DNA of 60,719 nucleotides from an uncultured Mucispirillum sp. (GCA_944324495.1 CALUWN010000012.1:1-60719), one strand, 5' to 3'; numbered from the stretch's first letter, positions 1 to 9,030 are shown. The notes: generated from the sequence alone by a model not told the origin. A program made the numbers and translations.

Positions 1-30
1 CCTATACAATTAAAAAGGTTAAAAGAAACT

Positions 31-66
31 GCTTCGCCTACTATCGTAGGCTCTGAATGACAGTTA
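31..66 (-). repeat. Family C hairpin repeat (copy outside the prophage)
   Basis: On the minus strand this reads GTCATTCAGAGC, a CCTAC/GTAGG hairpin, then GCGAAGCAG. The same layout (CATTCTGAGC, short hairpin, GCGAAGAATCT) recurs at 37573, 50608 and 52236 and encloses another repeat at 49515. This copy lies in the otherwise empty 293-base stretch before the first gene. I see no other feature in that stretch apart from a promoter. Confidence 0.6.
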
Positions 67-243
67 TTACAATTATTACAATTATTTCTATTTTTACATA
101 TATTATCAAGTAGTTATAGCATTTTTAAACAAAAGAATGAAATACCACCAGAATATAGTATTCAACACTTATTATTATATAACTCTATTTTATTTTTACA
201 ATTTATTATTTTTTAATTGCCTTTTTTTAATTAATGTTATATG

Positions 244-272
244 TTGATTAGGTCAGTATAATAGTATAGAAT
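244..272 (+). promoter_or_regulatory. Likely sigma-70-type promoter of the symporter gene
   Basis: TTGATT at 244-249 and TAGAAT at 267-272 are separated by 17 bases. They lie just upstream of the GGAGG ribosome binding site (284-288). Read by eye only; several other AT-rich boxes are nearby. Confidence 0.4.
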
Positions 273-293
273 AATATACTTTTGGAGGTGTTT

Positions 294-1691
294 ATGCTGG
301 AACAAAATTTTGACGATAAAGAGGCTAAAAAAAAGAAGTTTTATAAAAGTCTTGTATTCTGGGTACTTGTTGGTTTATGTCTTGGTATTATTGTTGGTAC
401 AATAGGCAGTTTTCACAAGCCTAATGCAGAAGAATCAAATGCTGTTCTTAAATTCTTTTATGATTTTTCTGTTGTTGCAAAAGAATATACTATTGACCCT
501 TTTATTAAAGGCTTAAAATTATTAATGGGGCCAATAATTTTCTTAACAGTTATTGTGGGGATAGTTAGACTTGAAGATATTAAAACACTTGGCACTCTTG
601 GGGTAAAAACACTTATATACTTTGAAGTTATAAGTACTATCGCATTAATATTAGGTGTATTATTTGGCTATCTTTTACAGCCGGGTGTTGGTATGAATTT
701 AGATGTATCAAGCCTTGATGAAAAAAGTGTAGCAGGCTATATTGAAAAAGGTGCATCTCAGCCTATGACAGCAGGTGATGAGCTTATTCATATATTAAAA
801 GGTGCAATACCTCATGACCCTATTACGCCTTTTGTTGAAGGAAAAACATTACAAGTTCTTGTTTTAGCAATCATTATTGCTCTTGTCCTTTCTTTTAGCA
901 GACCAAAATTTAAAGAATATGTACTTAATCATTTTGAAACAATGCAGGAAACTTTCTTTAAAATATTATCTGTATTAATATGGTACAGCCCACTTGCTAC
1001 TTTTGGTGCTATGGCTTATCTTATTGCTAAATTTGGATTTAGCTCTATTACAGGTATGATTATGCTGTTGATTGCTATGGCAGTTACTGTGCTTGTATTT
1101 ATATTTGTGGTGCTTGGTGCTATTGCAGCTGTTGCAAAAGTTAATATATTTAAACTTATGCGGTTTATTTACAAAGAAATTTTAATAGTATTTGCTACTT
1201 CAAGTAGTGAAACAGCACTTGCCCCTCTTATGCGAAAGCTTGAAAAGGCAGGTATAGATAAGGCAGCAGTTGGGCTTATTATGCCAACAGGGTATAGTTT
1301 TAATCTTGATGCAACAAATATATATTTAAGTCTTGTAGTTATCTTTTTAGCGCAGGCCTTTAATATACCAGTTACAATAGAACAAGTTATTACACTTTTA
1401 ATTATTTTAATGGTATCATCAAAAGGTGCAGTGGGAGTAACAGGCAGTGGCTTTATTGTACTTGCAGGAACACTCTCAGCATTAACTTTACCTGATGGAA
1501 GCCATTTAATACCAGCTGTTACTGTGGCGGCAGTTTTAGGTATTGATAAATTTTTAAGTGAAATGAGAAGTGTTGGTAACTTATGCGGTAATGCAATTGC
1601 ATGTGTTGTAATCAGTATATGGGATAAAAGAGTTGATATGGAAAAATTCCGCTATGCTCTTGATAACCCTGAAAAATTTAATGATATATAA
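294..1691 (+). CDS. Dicarboxylate/amino acid:cation symporter (DAACS family, DctA/GltP-like)
   Basis: An inner-membrane secondary transporter expected to import C4-dicarboxylates or acidic amino acids with protons or sodium. The roughly 465-residue protein is rich in hydrophobic segments and keeps the family signatures: a serine-rich TSSSETALAP stretch near residue 305, then PTGYSFNLDATNIY, and a C-terminal GVTGSGF re-entrant-loop motif. The NLD-T form of the second motif leans to the DctA branch, but the substrate cannot be fixed from sequence alone. The ATG at 294 is chosen because GGAGG sits 5 bases upstream; an in-frame TTG at 282 would overlap that site. The gene is monocistronic and ends in a strong terminator. 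Confidence 0.9.
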   Translation: MLEQNFDDKEAKKKKFYKSLVFWVLVGLCLGIIVGTIGSFHKPNAEESNAVLKFFYDFSVVAKEYTIDPFIKGLKLLMGPIIFLTVIVGIVRLEDIKTLGTLGVKTLIYFEVISTIALILGVLFGYLLQPGVGMNLDVSSLDEKSVAGYIEKGASQPMTAGDELIHILKGAIPHDPITPFVEGKTLQVLVLAIIIALVLSFSRPKFKEYVLNHFETMQETFFKILSVLIWYSPLATFGAMAYLIAKFGFSSITGMIMLLIAMAVTVLVFIFVVLGAIAAVAKVNIFKLMRFIYKEILIVFATSSSETALAPLMRKLEKAGIDKAAVGLIMPTGYSFNLDATNIYLSLVVIFLAQAFNIPVTIEQVITLLIILMVSSKGAVGVTGSGFIVLAGTLSALTLPDGSHLIPAVTVAAVLGIDKFLSEMRSVGNLCGNAIACVVISIWDKRVDMEKFRYALDNPEKFNDI

Positions 1692-1713
1692 TAATAGGTA
1701 GTAATACAAATCA

Positions 1714-1752
1714 CAAAAGGGCAGTAGAAATATATCTACTGTCCTTTTTTTA
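1714..1752 (+). terminator. Rho-independent terminator after the symporter gene
   Basis: A hairpin of about 13 bp (AAAGGGCAGTAGA pairing with TCTACTGTCCTTT) is followed directly by a T-rich tract. Confidence 0.85.
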
Positions 1753-1862
1753 TTTTTTAAAAAATATAGAAATTATCTTTTTTTACACTATCAGTTTTTA
1801 AAAAAATATGTTAATATTAAATATTGTTTCAAAACATTATAATTTTTTTAGCGAGGTCAGCT

Positions 1863-3503
1863 ATGTACGAAAAATGGAAAGAACAGTATGAAAAAACAAT
1901 CAGCAAATTTCCTGAGCGTAAGAAAACATTTAAAACTACTTCTGGCTATGAAGTAAAACCTTTCTACACTCCAAATGATATTCCTGATTTTGATTATGAG
2001 AAAAAACTTGGTTATCCGGGTATCTACCCACTTACAAGAGGCGTGCAGCCTACAATGTATCGTGGCCGTTTTTGGACAATGAGGCAGTATGCAGGCTTTG
2101 CTACAGCTGAAGAATCTAATAAACGTTACAGATATTTATTAGACCAAGGTACAACAGGTCTTTCTGTTGCTTTTGACTTACCTACTCAAATTGGTTATGA
2201 CTCTGATGATGCTATGGCTTCTGGTGAAGTTGGTAAAGTGGGCGTTGCTATTGACTCCCTTGCTGATATGGAAATATTATTCAACTCTATCCCACTTGAT
2301 AAAGTATCCACATCTATGACAATCAATGCTACAGCATCTTATCTTTTATCATGCTATATAGCAGTGGGCGAAAAACAAGGTGTTTCATCTGAAAAATTAG
2401 CAGGTACTATACAAAATGATATTTTAAAAGAATATATGGCTAGAGGAACTTATCGTTTCCCACCTACTCAGTCAATGAGATTAATTACAGATATTTTCTC
2501 ATTCTGTAAAGATAATGTACCATTATGGAACACTATTAGTATTAGTGGTTACCATATCCGTGAAGCAGGAAGTGATGCTGTACAGGAAGTTGCATTTACT
2601 TTAGCTGACGGTATTGCTTATGTGGAAGCAGCTATTAAAGCAGGTCTTGATGTTGATGATTTTGCTGGTAGACTTTCTTTCTTCTTTAACTGCCACAACA
2701 ACTTTATTGAAGAAGTTGCAAAATTTAGAGCAGCTAGAAGAATGTGGGCAAAAATTATGACAGAGCGTTTTAAAGCTAAAAAACCAAAATCTACAATGCT
2801 CCGTTTCCACACTCAAACTGCAGGTTCTACATTAACAGCTCAACAGCCACAAAATAACATTGTGCGTGTTGCTCTGCAAACATTAGCAGCTTGTATGGGT
2901 GGTACTCAGTCATTACACACTAACTCATATGATGAAGCGTTAGCTCTGCCTACAGAAGATTCTGTACGTATTGCGTTAAGAACTCAACAAATCGTAGCAA
3001 ACGAATCAGGTGCTGCTGATACTATTGACCCACTTGCTGGTGCTTATATGGTTGAAGCTATGACTGATGACATAGAAAAACGTGCATTTGAATATATCCA
3101 AAAAATAGATGATTTAGGCGGTATGATGCGTGCTATTGAACAAGGTTATCCACAAAGAGAAATTCAAAATAGTGCTTATGAATACCAAAAAGCTATTGAA
3201 ACAGAAGATTTAATCATTGTTGGTGTTAATAAATACCATATTGAAGAACCAGCACCTACTGGGCTTTTAAAAATTGATTCTTCTGTTGAAATCAGCCAAA
3301 AAGCTAAATTAAAACAATTAAGAGAAACTCGCGATAATATGGCAGTTAAAAAAGCATTAGAAGAGCTTACTGCTGCTGCAAAAACTAGCGATAACTTAAT
3401 GCCAAAAATATTAAATGCTGTTAAAGTTTATGCTACCCTTGGCGAAACTATAAACGCATTAAAAGAAGTTTTTGGTGAATACCAAGAAAATATCGTATTA
3501 TAA
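1863..3503 (+). CDS. Methylmalonyl-CoA mutase family protein, large (substrate-binding) subunit
   Basis: The catalytic TIM-barrel half of an adenosylcobalamin-dependent acyl-CoA mutase, which interconverts methylmalonyl-CoA and succinyl-CoA or a related pair. Signatures include [20 protein letters not shown] near residue 55, the [13 protein letters not shown] stretch, [15 protein letters not shown] with the substrate-contacting histidine, and [16 protein letters not shown] near residue 390. At 546 residues it stops before the cobalamin-binding domain, so it resembles two-subunit enzymes in which a separate small subunit holds B12. No such subunit is in this window. The ATG at 1863 has GAGG 6 bases upstream; an in-frame TTG at 1824 lacks a binding site. 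Whether it is a methylmalonyl, isobutyryl or ethylmalonyl mutase is not settled. Confidence 0.92.
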   Translation: MYEKWKEQYEKTISKFPERKKTFKTTSGYEVKPFYTPNDIPDFDYEKKLGYPGIYPLTRGVQPTMYRGRFWTMRQYAGFATAEESNKRYRYLLDQGTTGLSVAFDLPTQIGYDSDDAMASGEVGKVGVAIDSLADMEILFNSIPLDKVSTSMTINATASYLLSCYIAVGEKQGVSSEKLAGTIQNDILKEYMARGTYRFPPTQSMRLITDIFSFCKDNVPLWNTISISGYHIREAGSDAVQEVAFTLADGIAYVEAAIKAGLDVDDFAGRLSFFFNCHNNFIEEVAKFRAARRMWAKIMTERFKAKKPKSTMLRFHTQTAGSTLTAQQPQNNIVRVALQTLAACMGGTQSLHTNSYDEALALPTEDSVRIALRTQQIVANESGAADTIDPLAGAYMVEAMTDDIEKRAFEYIQKIDDLGGMMRAIEQGYPQREIQNSAYEYQKAIETEDLIIVGVNKYHIEEPAPTGLLKIDSSVEISQKAKLKQLRETRDNMAVKKALEELTAAAKTSDNLMPKILNAVKVYATLGETINALKEVFGEYQENIVL

Positions 3504-3510
3504 TATACAG

Positions 3511-3541
3511 GCCTTTCTGCTTATGCAGAAAGGCTTTTTTT
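3511..3541 (+). terminator. Rho-independent terminator after the mutase gene
   Basis: A perfect 10-bp stem, GCCTTTCTGC pairing with GCAGAAAGGC around a TTAT loop, is followed by seven T. Confidence 0.95.
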
Positions 3542-3709
3542 ATATCAATTTATACTAATTTATCAAACATCATAAAAATTAAATCAAAACAAAATAAAAT
3601 AATTCTATAAATAACTTTAAAAATAATATATACTTGAATAAAAGGAAATTTTATATTAATTAAATAGTTAAGTTAAATATTTTTATAGATAATATTAATT
3701 GGAGAAACA

Positions 3710-4015
3710 ATGTCTTTTATAGAAATAGTTATTGGGTTAGTGATATTAATTATAGTAAATCTTTTTGCATCAAAAAAAGATAACAGCAAAATAAAAACTC
3801 AAAAAGAAGATACTTCAAAGTTTGAAATTAAAACTAAAAAAAACAATATTCCAAATACTGGCAGAGAGCTTACTCAAAAAATCATCCAAGAACCAATGAT
3901 AAGCTCATCTGGTGGTAAAATTGTATTTTTTATATTATTTCTTATTATTGTAGGTGCTTTTTATGCCTTTTTTACAGGTGAAATTCCTTTAGATTTATTA
4001 AAATATTTATTCTAA
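3710..4015 (+). CDS. Small two-helix membrane protein of unknown function
   Basis: A 101-residue protein with a hydrophobic helix at about residues 4-22, a basic and polar middle of about 45 residues rich in Lys, and a second hydrophobic helix at about residues 70-88. I recognise no domain. A GGAG site lies 6 bases before the ATG. The RNase H gene starts 7 bases after its stop, so the two are probably co-transcribed. The polar middle would face one side of the membrane as a linker. No catalytic motif is visible. Confidence 0.7.
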   Translation: MSFIEIVIGLVILIIVNLFASKKDNSKIKTQKEDTSKFEIKTKKNNIPNTGRELTQKIIQEPMISSSGGKIVFFILFLIIVGAFYAFFTGEIPLDLLKYLF

Positions 4016-4022
4016 GGTTAAT

Positions 4023-4625
4023 ATGAGCGAAAAAAAGTATTATGCTGTAAAAAATGGCAGAGAAACAGGGATATTTGAAAGCTGGGAAGAATGTCAGAAG
4101 CAGATTATAAATTTTAGTGGTGCAGTTTATAAAAAATTTACTGATTTAAAAGCAGCTGAAAAATTTTTATATGATAATGAAGTAGAAGAAAATACATCTG
4201 ATGATTTATCTGGTCTGCACGCTTATGTGGACGGCAGTTTTTCAAGCTCCTTACAAGAAACTGGTTATGGTGCTGTAATACTATATAATGGTGAGATAGT
4301 GCATACAATCAGTGGTAAAAGTAAAAAGTATATTGATATGCGTAATGTGGCAGGTGAGCTTTTTGCAACTGGTATGGCTGTAAAGTGGGCAGTTGATAAT
4401 GGCTATAAGGAAATCACACTTCATCATGATTATTCAGGTATTGCCTCATGGGCAAAGGGTGAATGGAAAACAAAGCAGGAAGGCACAATCAATTATAAAA
4501 ACTATATGGATAGCTTAAAAGATAAGATAGTAGTAAAATTTATAAAAGTCAAAAGTCATTCAGGTGATTTATATAATGATATGGCTGATGAGCTTGCAAA
4601 AAAAGCATTAGATATAATTGAATAA
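4023..4625 (+). CDS. rnhA: Ribonuclease H with N-terminal viroplasmin (hybrid-binding) domain
   Basis: Removes the RNA strand of RNA-DNA hybrids in the cytoplasm. Residues 4-45 (KKYYAVKNGRETGIFESWEE onward) form the caulimovirus viroplasmin/RNase H1 hybrid-binding fold. The RNase H domain follows from about residue 65, with its four acidic catalytic residues in order: Asp in HAYVDGSF, Glu in NVAGELFA, Asp in HHDYSGI and Asp in DMADELAKKA. This two-domain layout is common in clostridia and some gut bacteria and differs from the single-domain E. coli enzyme, so the symbol marks function only. It follows the small membrane protein at 3710 and precedes a tRNA gene. Confidence 0.88.
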   Translation: MSEKKYYAVKNGRETGIFESWEECQKQIINFSGAVYKKFTDLKAAEKFLYDNEVEENTSDDLSGLHAYVDGSFSSSLQETGYGAVILYNGEIVHTISGKSKKYIDMRNVAGELFATGMAVKWAVDNGYKEITLHHDYSGIASWAKGEWKTKQEGTINYKNYMDSLKDKIVVKFIKVKSHSGDLYNDMADELAKKALDIIE

Positions 4626-4628
4626 GTA

Positions 4629-4657
4629 TTGACAAAAGCATATAAATTATGTTTAAT
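4629..4657 (+). promoter_or_regulatory. Promoter of tRNA-Leu
   Basis: A consensus TTGACA (4629-4634) and TTTAAT (4652-4657) are spaced by exactly 17 bases, 18 bases ahead of the mature tRNA 5' end. Confidence 0.75.
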
Positions 4658-4675
4658 CAGTAATCTTAAAGACGA

Positions 4676-4757
4676 GCCGAAGTGGCGGAATGGTAGACGC
4701 AGTGGACTCAAAATCCACCGGTTTCTAATCGTAGGGGTTCAAGTCCCCTCTTCGGTA
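4676..4757 (+). tRNA. tRNA-Leu (anticodon CAA)
   Basis: The acceptor stem GCCGAAG pairs with CTTCGGT (one G-T pair) and the discriminator is A. The anticodon arm GTGGA/TCCAC encloses the loop CTCAAAA, giving anticodon CAA. A long class II variable arm and a GGTTCAAGTCC T-arm are present. CCA is not encoded. The last bases of the gene recur at 5021. Confidence 0.95.
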
Positions 4758-4766
4758 TAAAATAAT

Positions 4767-4793
4767 AAGCTGGCATAATGCCAGCTTTTTTAT
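4767..4793 (+). terminator. Terminator after tRNA-Leu
   Basis: AAGCTGGC pairs with GCCAGCTT around ATAAT and is followed by six T. Confidence 0.9.
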
Positions 4794-4799
4794 TTTACA

Positions 4800-5020
4800 A
4801 TAAATATGCGGGGGCTTGAAGGCAAATTTCGCCGAATTATTTAGTTTATATTAAAAATTACATACTTGTAATTTTTAATTTATCGTTTAGTCGCAGTAAA
4901 TGCTCCTGCACTCACTAAAGAAAAAACTTCCTGTTTTTTAAGAGGAAAAGCAAACAGGACGTTTGCGACAGAAATTTGGCTGGCTTTTTTAGAATTTTTA
5001 GGACAAAAATTTTAAAAAAG
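4800..5020. repeat. Structured non-coding stretch between the two tRNA-Leu 3' copies (divergent family E repeat)
   Basis: I see no convincing coding sequence. On the minus strand it contains CTTTAGTGAGTGCAGGAGC and ATTTACTGCGAC, then a long hairpin (AAAAATTAC/GTAATTTTT), which matches the family E repeats inside the prophage at 26770 and 31778. A TTTTTAGGACAAAAA hairpin at 4993-5010 has the loop AGGAC also seen in those repeats. The phrase GGCTTGAAGG occurs at 4812 and again at 5097. Confidence 0.5.
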
Positions 5021-5040
5021 AAGTCCCCTCTTCGGTATAA
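5021..5040 (+). repeat. Exact 20-bp copy of the tRNA-Leu 3' end (attachment-site-like)
   Basis: Bases 5021-5040 repeat 4741-4760 exactly: the T-arm end, the 3' acceptor strand and three following bases. A displaced tRNA 3' end is the usual mark of site-specific integration at a tRNA gene. Only 280 bp separate the copies, so at most a relic remains. Confidence 0.7.
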
Positions 5041-5044
5041 TTAC

Positions 5045-5073
5045 AAAAAAGGCGGGGTTTACCCTGCTTTTTT
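5045..5073 (+). terminator. Terminator-like hairpin after the tRNA 3' copy
   Basis: GCGGGG pairs with CCCTGC (one G-T pair), extended by an A-run pairing with the following T-run. It occupies the same relative place as the terminator after the intact tRNA, although its sequence differs. Confidence 0.7.
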
Positions 5074-5112
5074 GTTATTAAAATCAAATAATTGGAGGCT
5101 TGAAGGTAACAG

Positions 5113-5132
5113 TATATTATATTATATTATAT
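5113..5132. repeat. Short tandem repeat (TATAT)x4
   Basis: Four perfect copies of the pentamer TATAT lie in the AT-rich spacer between the tRNA 3' copy and the accessory cluster. Confidence 0.8.
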
Positions 5133-5220
5133 TTTACTTAAAAATCCCCTATAAATATATACTGGGTGTAGTTAATACACTTCTTCAATTAAAAATATAT
5201 AAATTTAAATTTTATATAAT

Positions 5221-5679
5221 TTATAAATACTTATTAAACATTTCCTTTAAACTGTGTAATTGTTTTTTAATATATTCTGCTCTTTCATTTTCTTTTAAAT
5301 CTTGATTATTATGAAAAAAACTTAACCTTTTAGGAAAATTACCCTGCCACCACCAAACAGTTTGTCCACGTGTGCGTGCTGCACCAATCACTATATCTAT
5401 AGTAATATTTATTTTTATGAAAGAAGCAATTTGTCGTTTCAATTCCCCTTCATTATCACCTTTAGACATAATTAATACATTCTTACCTTTATACTTAATA
5501 ATCATGCAATAATCTGACGGTTTATTTTTATTAATTATTTCTGATTTTGTGTAATGGTTTGGCATTACAATCTCACCACCATCATTTAAAATATTCTTAA
5601 TAAATTCAAATATTAAAGTTGTTTTTCCCCTGTTTCCTGCTCCTTTAACAATAATAGCTTTTGCAATACTTAAGTCCAT
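5221..5679 (-). CDS. Small P-loop protein of unknown function
   Basis: A 152-residue protein with a Walker A-like loop GAGNRGKTT at about residues 11-19, inside the strand-loop-helix AIIVKGAGNRGKTTLIFEF. That makes it a likely nucleotide-binding protein. A second conserved-looking stretch is IVIGAARTRGQTVWWWQ near residue 110. I recognise no family. The ATG at 5679 is chosen because GAGGG lies 4 bases upstream; longer in-frame starts would overlap the previous gene. It is the last gene of a tight three-gene minus-strand unit with the membrane protein at 5687 and the NERD-like protein at 5998. Confidence 0.7.
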   Translation of the reverse strand: MDLSIAKAIIVKGAGNRGKTTLIFEFIKNILNDGGEIVMPNHYTKSEIINKNKPSDYCMIIKYKGKNVLIMSKGDNEGELKRQIASFIKINITIDIVIGAARTRGQTVWWWQGNFPKRLSFFHNNQDLKENERAEYIKKQLHSLKEMFNKYL

Positions 5680-5686
5680 ATAACCC

Positions 5687-5998
5687 TCACTTTTCTTTTT
5701 TGTGGTTATGTAAAGTTGATATATGGCTTTCCATAACACATATTTCTTCTTTTATTTTAAATACTTTATCGGTATTGATACTATCTATAAAGTTTATTAA
5801 ATCTGTTCTATTTCTTATATTATAGTTTGAATAATCAAACTTTCTTGGTTGATATTTTTCTTGAATTTCATCTTCTTTATATGCTACTGGTTTATTTCTA
5901 TAAAAGCCTATTTTTTTAAATGTTTTTCTAATTACACTAAAAACAAATAAAACCACTATAAAAATAATTATAAAGAATAATAAATCATACATTTGCAT
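5687..5998 (-). CDS. Small single-helix membrane protein of unknown function
   Basis: A 103-residue protein with one strongly hydrophobic N-terminal helix (about residues 5-22) and a charged cytoplasmic-type tail rich in Lys, Asn and Glu. Its ATG overlaps the stop of the upstream NERD-like gene (TAATG), indicating translational coupling. Seven bases separate it from the P-loop gene downstream. No domain is recognised. It may anchor its two soluble partners to the membrane; that is inference from operon structure only. Confidence 0.65.
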   Translation of the reverse strand: MQMYDLLFFIIIFIVVLFVFSVIRKTFKKIGFYRNKPVAYKEDEIQEKYQPRKFDYSNYNIRNRTDLINFIDSINTDKVFKIKEEICVMESHISTLHNHKKEK

Positions 5999-6693
5999 TA
6001 TTTTTTACTCCACACTTCTATATCATCATAAGCAATTGGGTGACAGGCATTATAATACATTGCTTTTACAAACCTTAATGCATCATTATGTTTTTTAGGA
6101 TATTTATTTTCTGCATCCTTGAACATACGGCTTAATTCTGAAATATGGCAGCAATATTCCTGTTCTTTTTCACTAATATATTGTAAGTCTAATTTTTGCC
6201 TAAAAAACACTTTTGGTATTACAGGAAGTGAAATATTATAATATTTAAGAAACTGCTCTATAATCAATGCATACTTTAATACTTGAAAAACAGGATTATC
6301 AATAAATTCACATTCTGCCTGCCAAAATAATTGTTTAGGAATATAAACTGTATCTTTTTTGTGATTTTTTGCTTCTAATACAAAAATTGCATAAGGTTTT
6401 ACAATAATATGGTCTATAGTGATTTGATTAAATTTTGGCATAGCAAAATCCATATTACTAATATTTTCACTGCTGTTATTAAAAGGATTATGCATTAATA
6501 TAGACCATTCTATATTATTCCTAAACTTAAATGATATTTGCTCATATAAAAAAAATTCTCTCTCATATTTTATTATATTATCATTTATCTCAAGTTCAAA
6601 ACTCCTTCCTTTTCCTTTATTTATATCTTCTAATTTATACTTATCAATAGAAAAATTCTCTGCCTTTTTTTTATAATCGTTTAGTATATTCAT
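5998..6693 (-). CDS. NERD-like (nuclease-related domain) protein
   Basis: A 231-residue protein. The segment MPKFNQITIDHIIVKPYAIFVLEAKNHKK, about residues 83-112, matches the NERD core, a PD-(D/E)xK-type nuclease-related fold. The Asp of IDHI and the Glu-x-Lys of LEAKN sit where the acidic and lysine active-site residues are expected. Family members process DNA or are of unknown role. It is first of three coupled genes with a small membrane protein and a P-loop protein. It has no signal peptide, so it is cytoplasmic. A good GAGG site precedes the ATG. Nuclease activity is inferred, not shown. Confidence 0.65.
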   Translation of the reverse strand: MNILNDYKKKAENFSIDKYKLEDINKGKGRSFELEINDNIIKYEREFFLYEQISFKFRNNIEWSILMHNPFNNSSENISNMDFAMPKFNQITIDHIIVKPYAIFVLEAKNHKKDTVYIPKQLFWQAECEFIDNPVFQVLKYALIIEQFLKYYNISLPVIPKVFFRQKLDLQYISEKEQEYCCHISELSRMFKDAENKYPKKHNDALRFVKAMYYNACHPIAYDDIEVWSKK

Positions 6694-6855
6694 TTTTACC
6701 TCATAAATAAATCATTATATTTATTTTAGTAGCACTGTCAATGATTATTAACATATAAACAACTCATAAATTTCTATAAGATTATATTACTATAATATTT
6801 GACTATAAATAAAAATATTATTTTGAAAAAATATGAGTAAATTAAAAGCAGTAAA

Positions 6856-8894
6856 TTAAAAACCAACACTTTTTGGGAAGTATTGTTCTTTATACTTTTG
6901 CTCTATTAAAGCTAAATCTACAATTTCAGAACCTTTTATATTTTCCATAAATTTAACTTTTGAAATAATTACAGCAATATCACCTGCTGTAATTTTTTTT
7001 ATATTTTTAAATTTATCATCTAATCCACCAAAATCCACCTGTGGAAAAAAGTATTCAAAAGCATTTTTTATTTTATTTTGTGCAATAGATTTAAACTCAA
7101 CTTTCCAGTTAAATCTTCTCATAGCTGCCATATCAAACTGTTTTACAAAATTTGTGGTAGCAATAAATACTCCTTTATATCTATCAAGCTGAGCTAAAAA
7201 TTCATTTACTTGAGAAACTTCCCAGCTTCGCGCTGCACCACGTCTATCAGAAAGCAGCGAATCTGCCTCATCAAATATTAGCACCATATTCTTTTTTATA
7301 GCTTCTTTAAATGCTTTTACAATATTTGCTTCAGTTTCACCAACATAAGGGGATAAAAAATCTGAACAGATAATGTTTTATGGTCAAAGCCTGTTAATTT
7401 AGCTAAAAAGCGTGCAAATTCTGTTTTACCTGTTCCCGGCTCTCCATGAAAAAGTATGGCACAGCGTTCTTTTTCCTGCATATTTTTATAATGCTCAATA
7501 TATGATTTAATTGTATCTACAGAAATATCTGTATTTAAAAACTCCATATTAAAATTTGATTTTGGCTCAAATTTTGTAATACTATTTTTATTTCTTAAAC
7601 TATTATGGCTTTCTAATATGCTTTCAAACATTTTTTTACGCTTTTCTTTGCTTTTGTAACAAGTTACAGCACTATCAACTGCTTTTGAAACAATACCTAT
7701 TGGCAGGCTGTATTTTTTTGCAAGTTCTTTTATTTCCTGCTCTGTTAATATTTTTTCAATATCTATTATATTTTTCTGCCATAAAACAGCATTTTCTTTA
7801 TCAGATAAATCAGAAAATTTTATAATATAATGAAAACGCCTTAAAACAGATTTATCTGCATATTTTAATGTGTTTGTAATAAATATACAGGGTTTATCAA
7901 TATCATCTAAATCTTTATTAAGTTTAGCTTTTTTACTTTCCTTCATAAAAGAAAACATACCTTCATTTAATAAATCATCTGCTTCATCAATGATTAATAC
8001 TTCATCATAGGATATACACCTTGAAGCAATCCATAAATTTTCATTTTCATCAAGAGTATAAGGTGCTTTGCCAGTATATTCTGCTAAACTTTTTGCAAAA
8101 GAAGTTTTACCTGTGCCTGAAGCACCATAAAGTAAAATTTTCACATCTGGTATTTTTTTCATCATGGTAACAGCATTATTTCTTATATGCTCATCAAGAA
8201 AAAAACTTTCTATATCATAATCACCATACTCTTTTGTACATAAGTAATTTAAAAGGCTGCTGCTGTCTGTGGATAAATACTCCATCATGGTTTCAGATAA
8301 GGCAAAATCATTATCTTTATTTATTATCTCATTATACATAAGGGTGTTTTTATGGCTTAACAGCTTTTTGATATTGCTGTTTGGGATATTTAAAAAGTTT
8401 TCTATGGATTGGTCCCTGTCAAACTCATATCCACAAAAATCCCATTCGTTAGCATTTTTTAAGTAAAAAAAGCTTATAATTTCAAGTTCGTCAAGGTTTA
8501 AGTCAAATATTTTTTCAAGTTTTTTTACTTTTTTTAATACAAGATTTTTAGATTTCACGGTATAAATATATTTTTCAATAATATCAAATATTTCTTCCTG
8601 CTCATAATCTTCTAAATAAATGCACTCTTTAGAAATCTTCTTATATACAGGTAAATGCTTAAAAGATTTTTTTGATATGCGGCGATTTTCCCTATCTGTT
8701 TCATTATATTTTTCAAGGGTTTTTTGAATGTGTAATAATATTTCCTGAGGCAAAATACTTATTATTAAAGACCAAAAATCATCACTTATTCTATAAAGGT
8801 CTATTTTTTGAAATGCATTTTTAATATAATTTGTAACAATCACCTTTTCTTCTGCTGTAAAACCATGATTTTTCATCATCCTTCTTCTTCTCAT
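6856..8894 (-). pseudogene. Tandem AAA+ ATPase interrupted by a one-base frameshift
   Basis: Two AAA+ modules follow an N-terminal alpha-helical region of about 230 residues. Module 1 has GASGTGKTS, the Walker B VLIIDEADD and a sensor/arginine region NTLKYADKSVLRRF. Module 2 starts with LFHGEPGTGKTEFA, then the frame is lost at a run of six A at 7355-7360 (T on the coding strand). Translation stops at 7317. The next frame continues perfectly as SPYVGETEANIVKAF, LIFDEADSLL and TTNFVKQFDMAAMRRF to 6856. One extra T would restore about 680 residues. It may be a true mutation, an assembly error or slippage. ATG 8894 follows GGAG; an upstream GTG at 8903 abuts the binding site. Confidence 0.8.
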
Positions 8895-8926
8895 AAAAAA
8901 CACTCCTTCCTTATTTTGTTAACCAT

Positions 8927-8960
8927 ATTATACTAGGAGTTACGACAATATATGTCGTAA
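8927..8960 (-). promoter_or_regulatory. Promoter and operator-like inverted repeat before the AAA+ gene
   Basis: On the minus strand a TATAAT box (8927-8932) lies upstream of the AAA+ start. The perfect inverted repeat TTACGACA-N5-TGTCGTAA (8940-8960) covers the spacer and -35 region. No T-run follows on either strand, so a protein-binding operator fits better than a terminator. Confidence 0.5.
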
Positions 8961-9030
8961 AAAGAAGATGCAGGCATACAATAGAAAAATTTTTATTTAA
9001 CATCAAAATGTTATAAAATTAGCAATAAAG

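Noticed and set aside
4976-5305. 109-codon plus-strand frame after tRNA-Leu
   Set aside because: It runs through the duplicated tRNA end, a terminator hairpin and a TATAT repeat, and overlaps the end of the P-loop gene on the other strand. Its composition is not protein-like.
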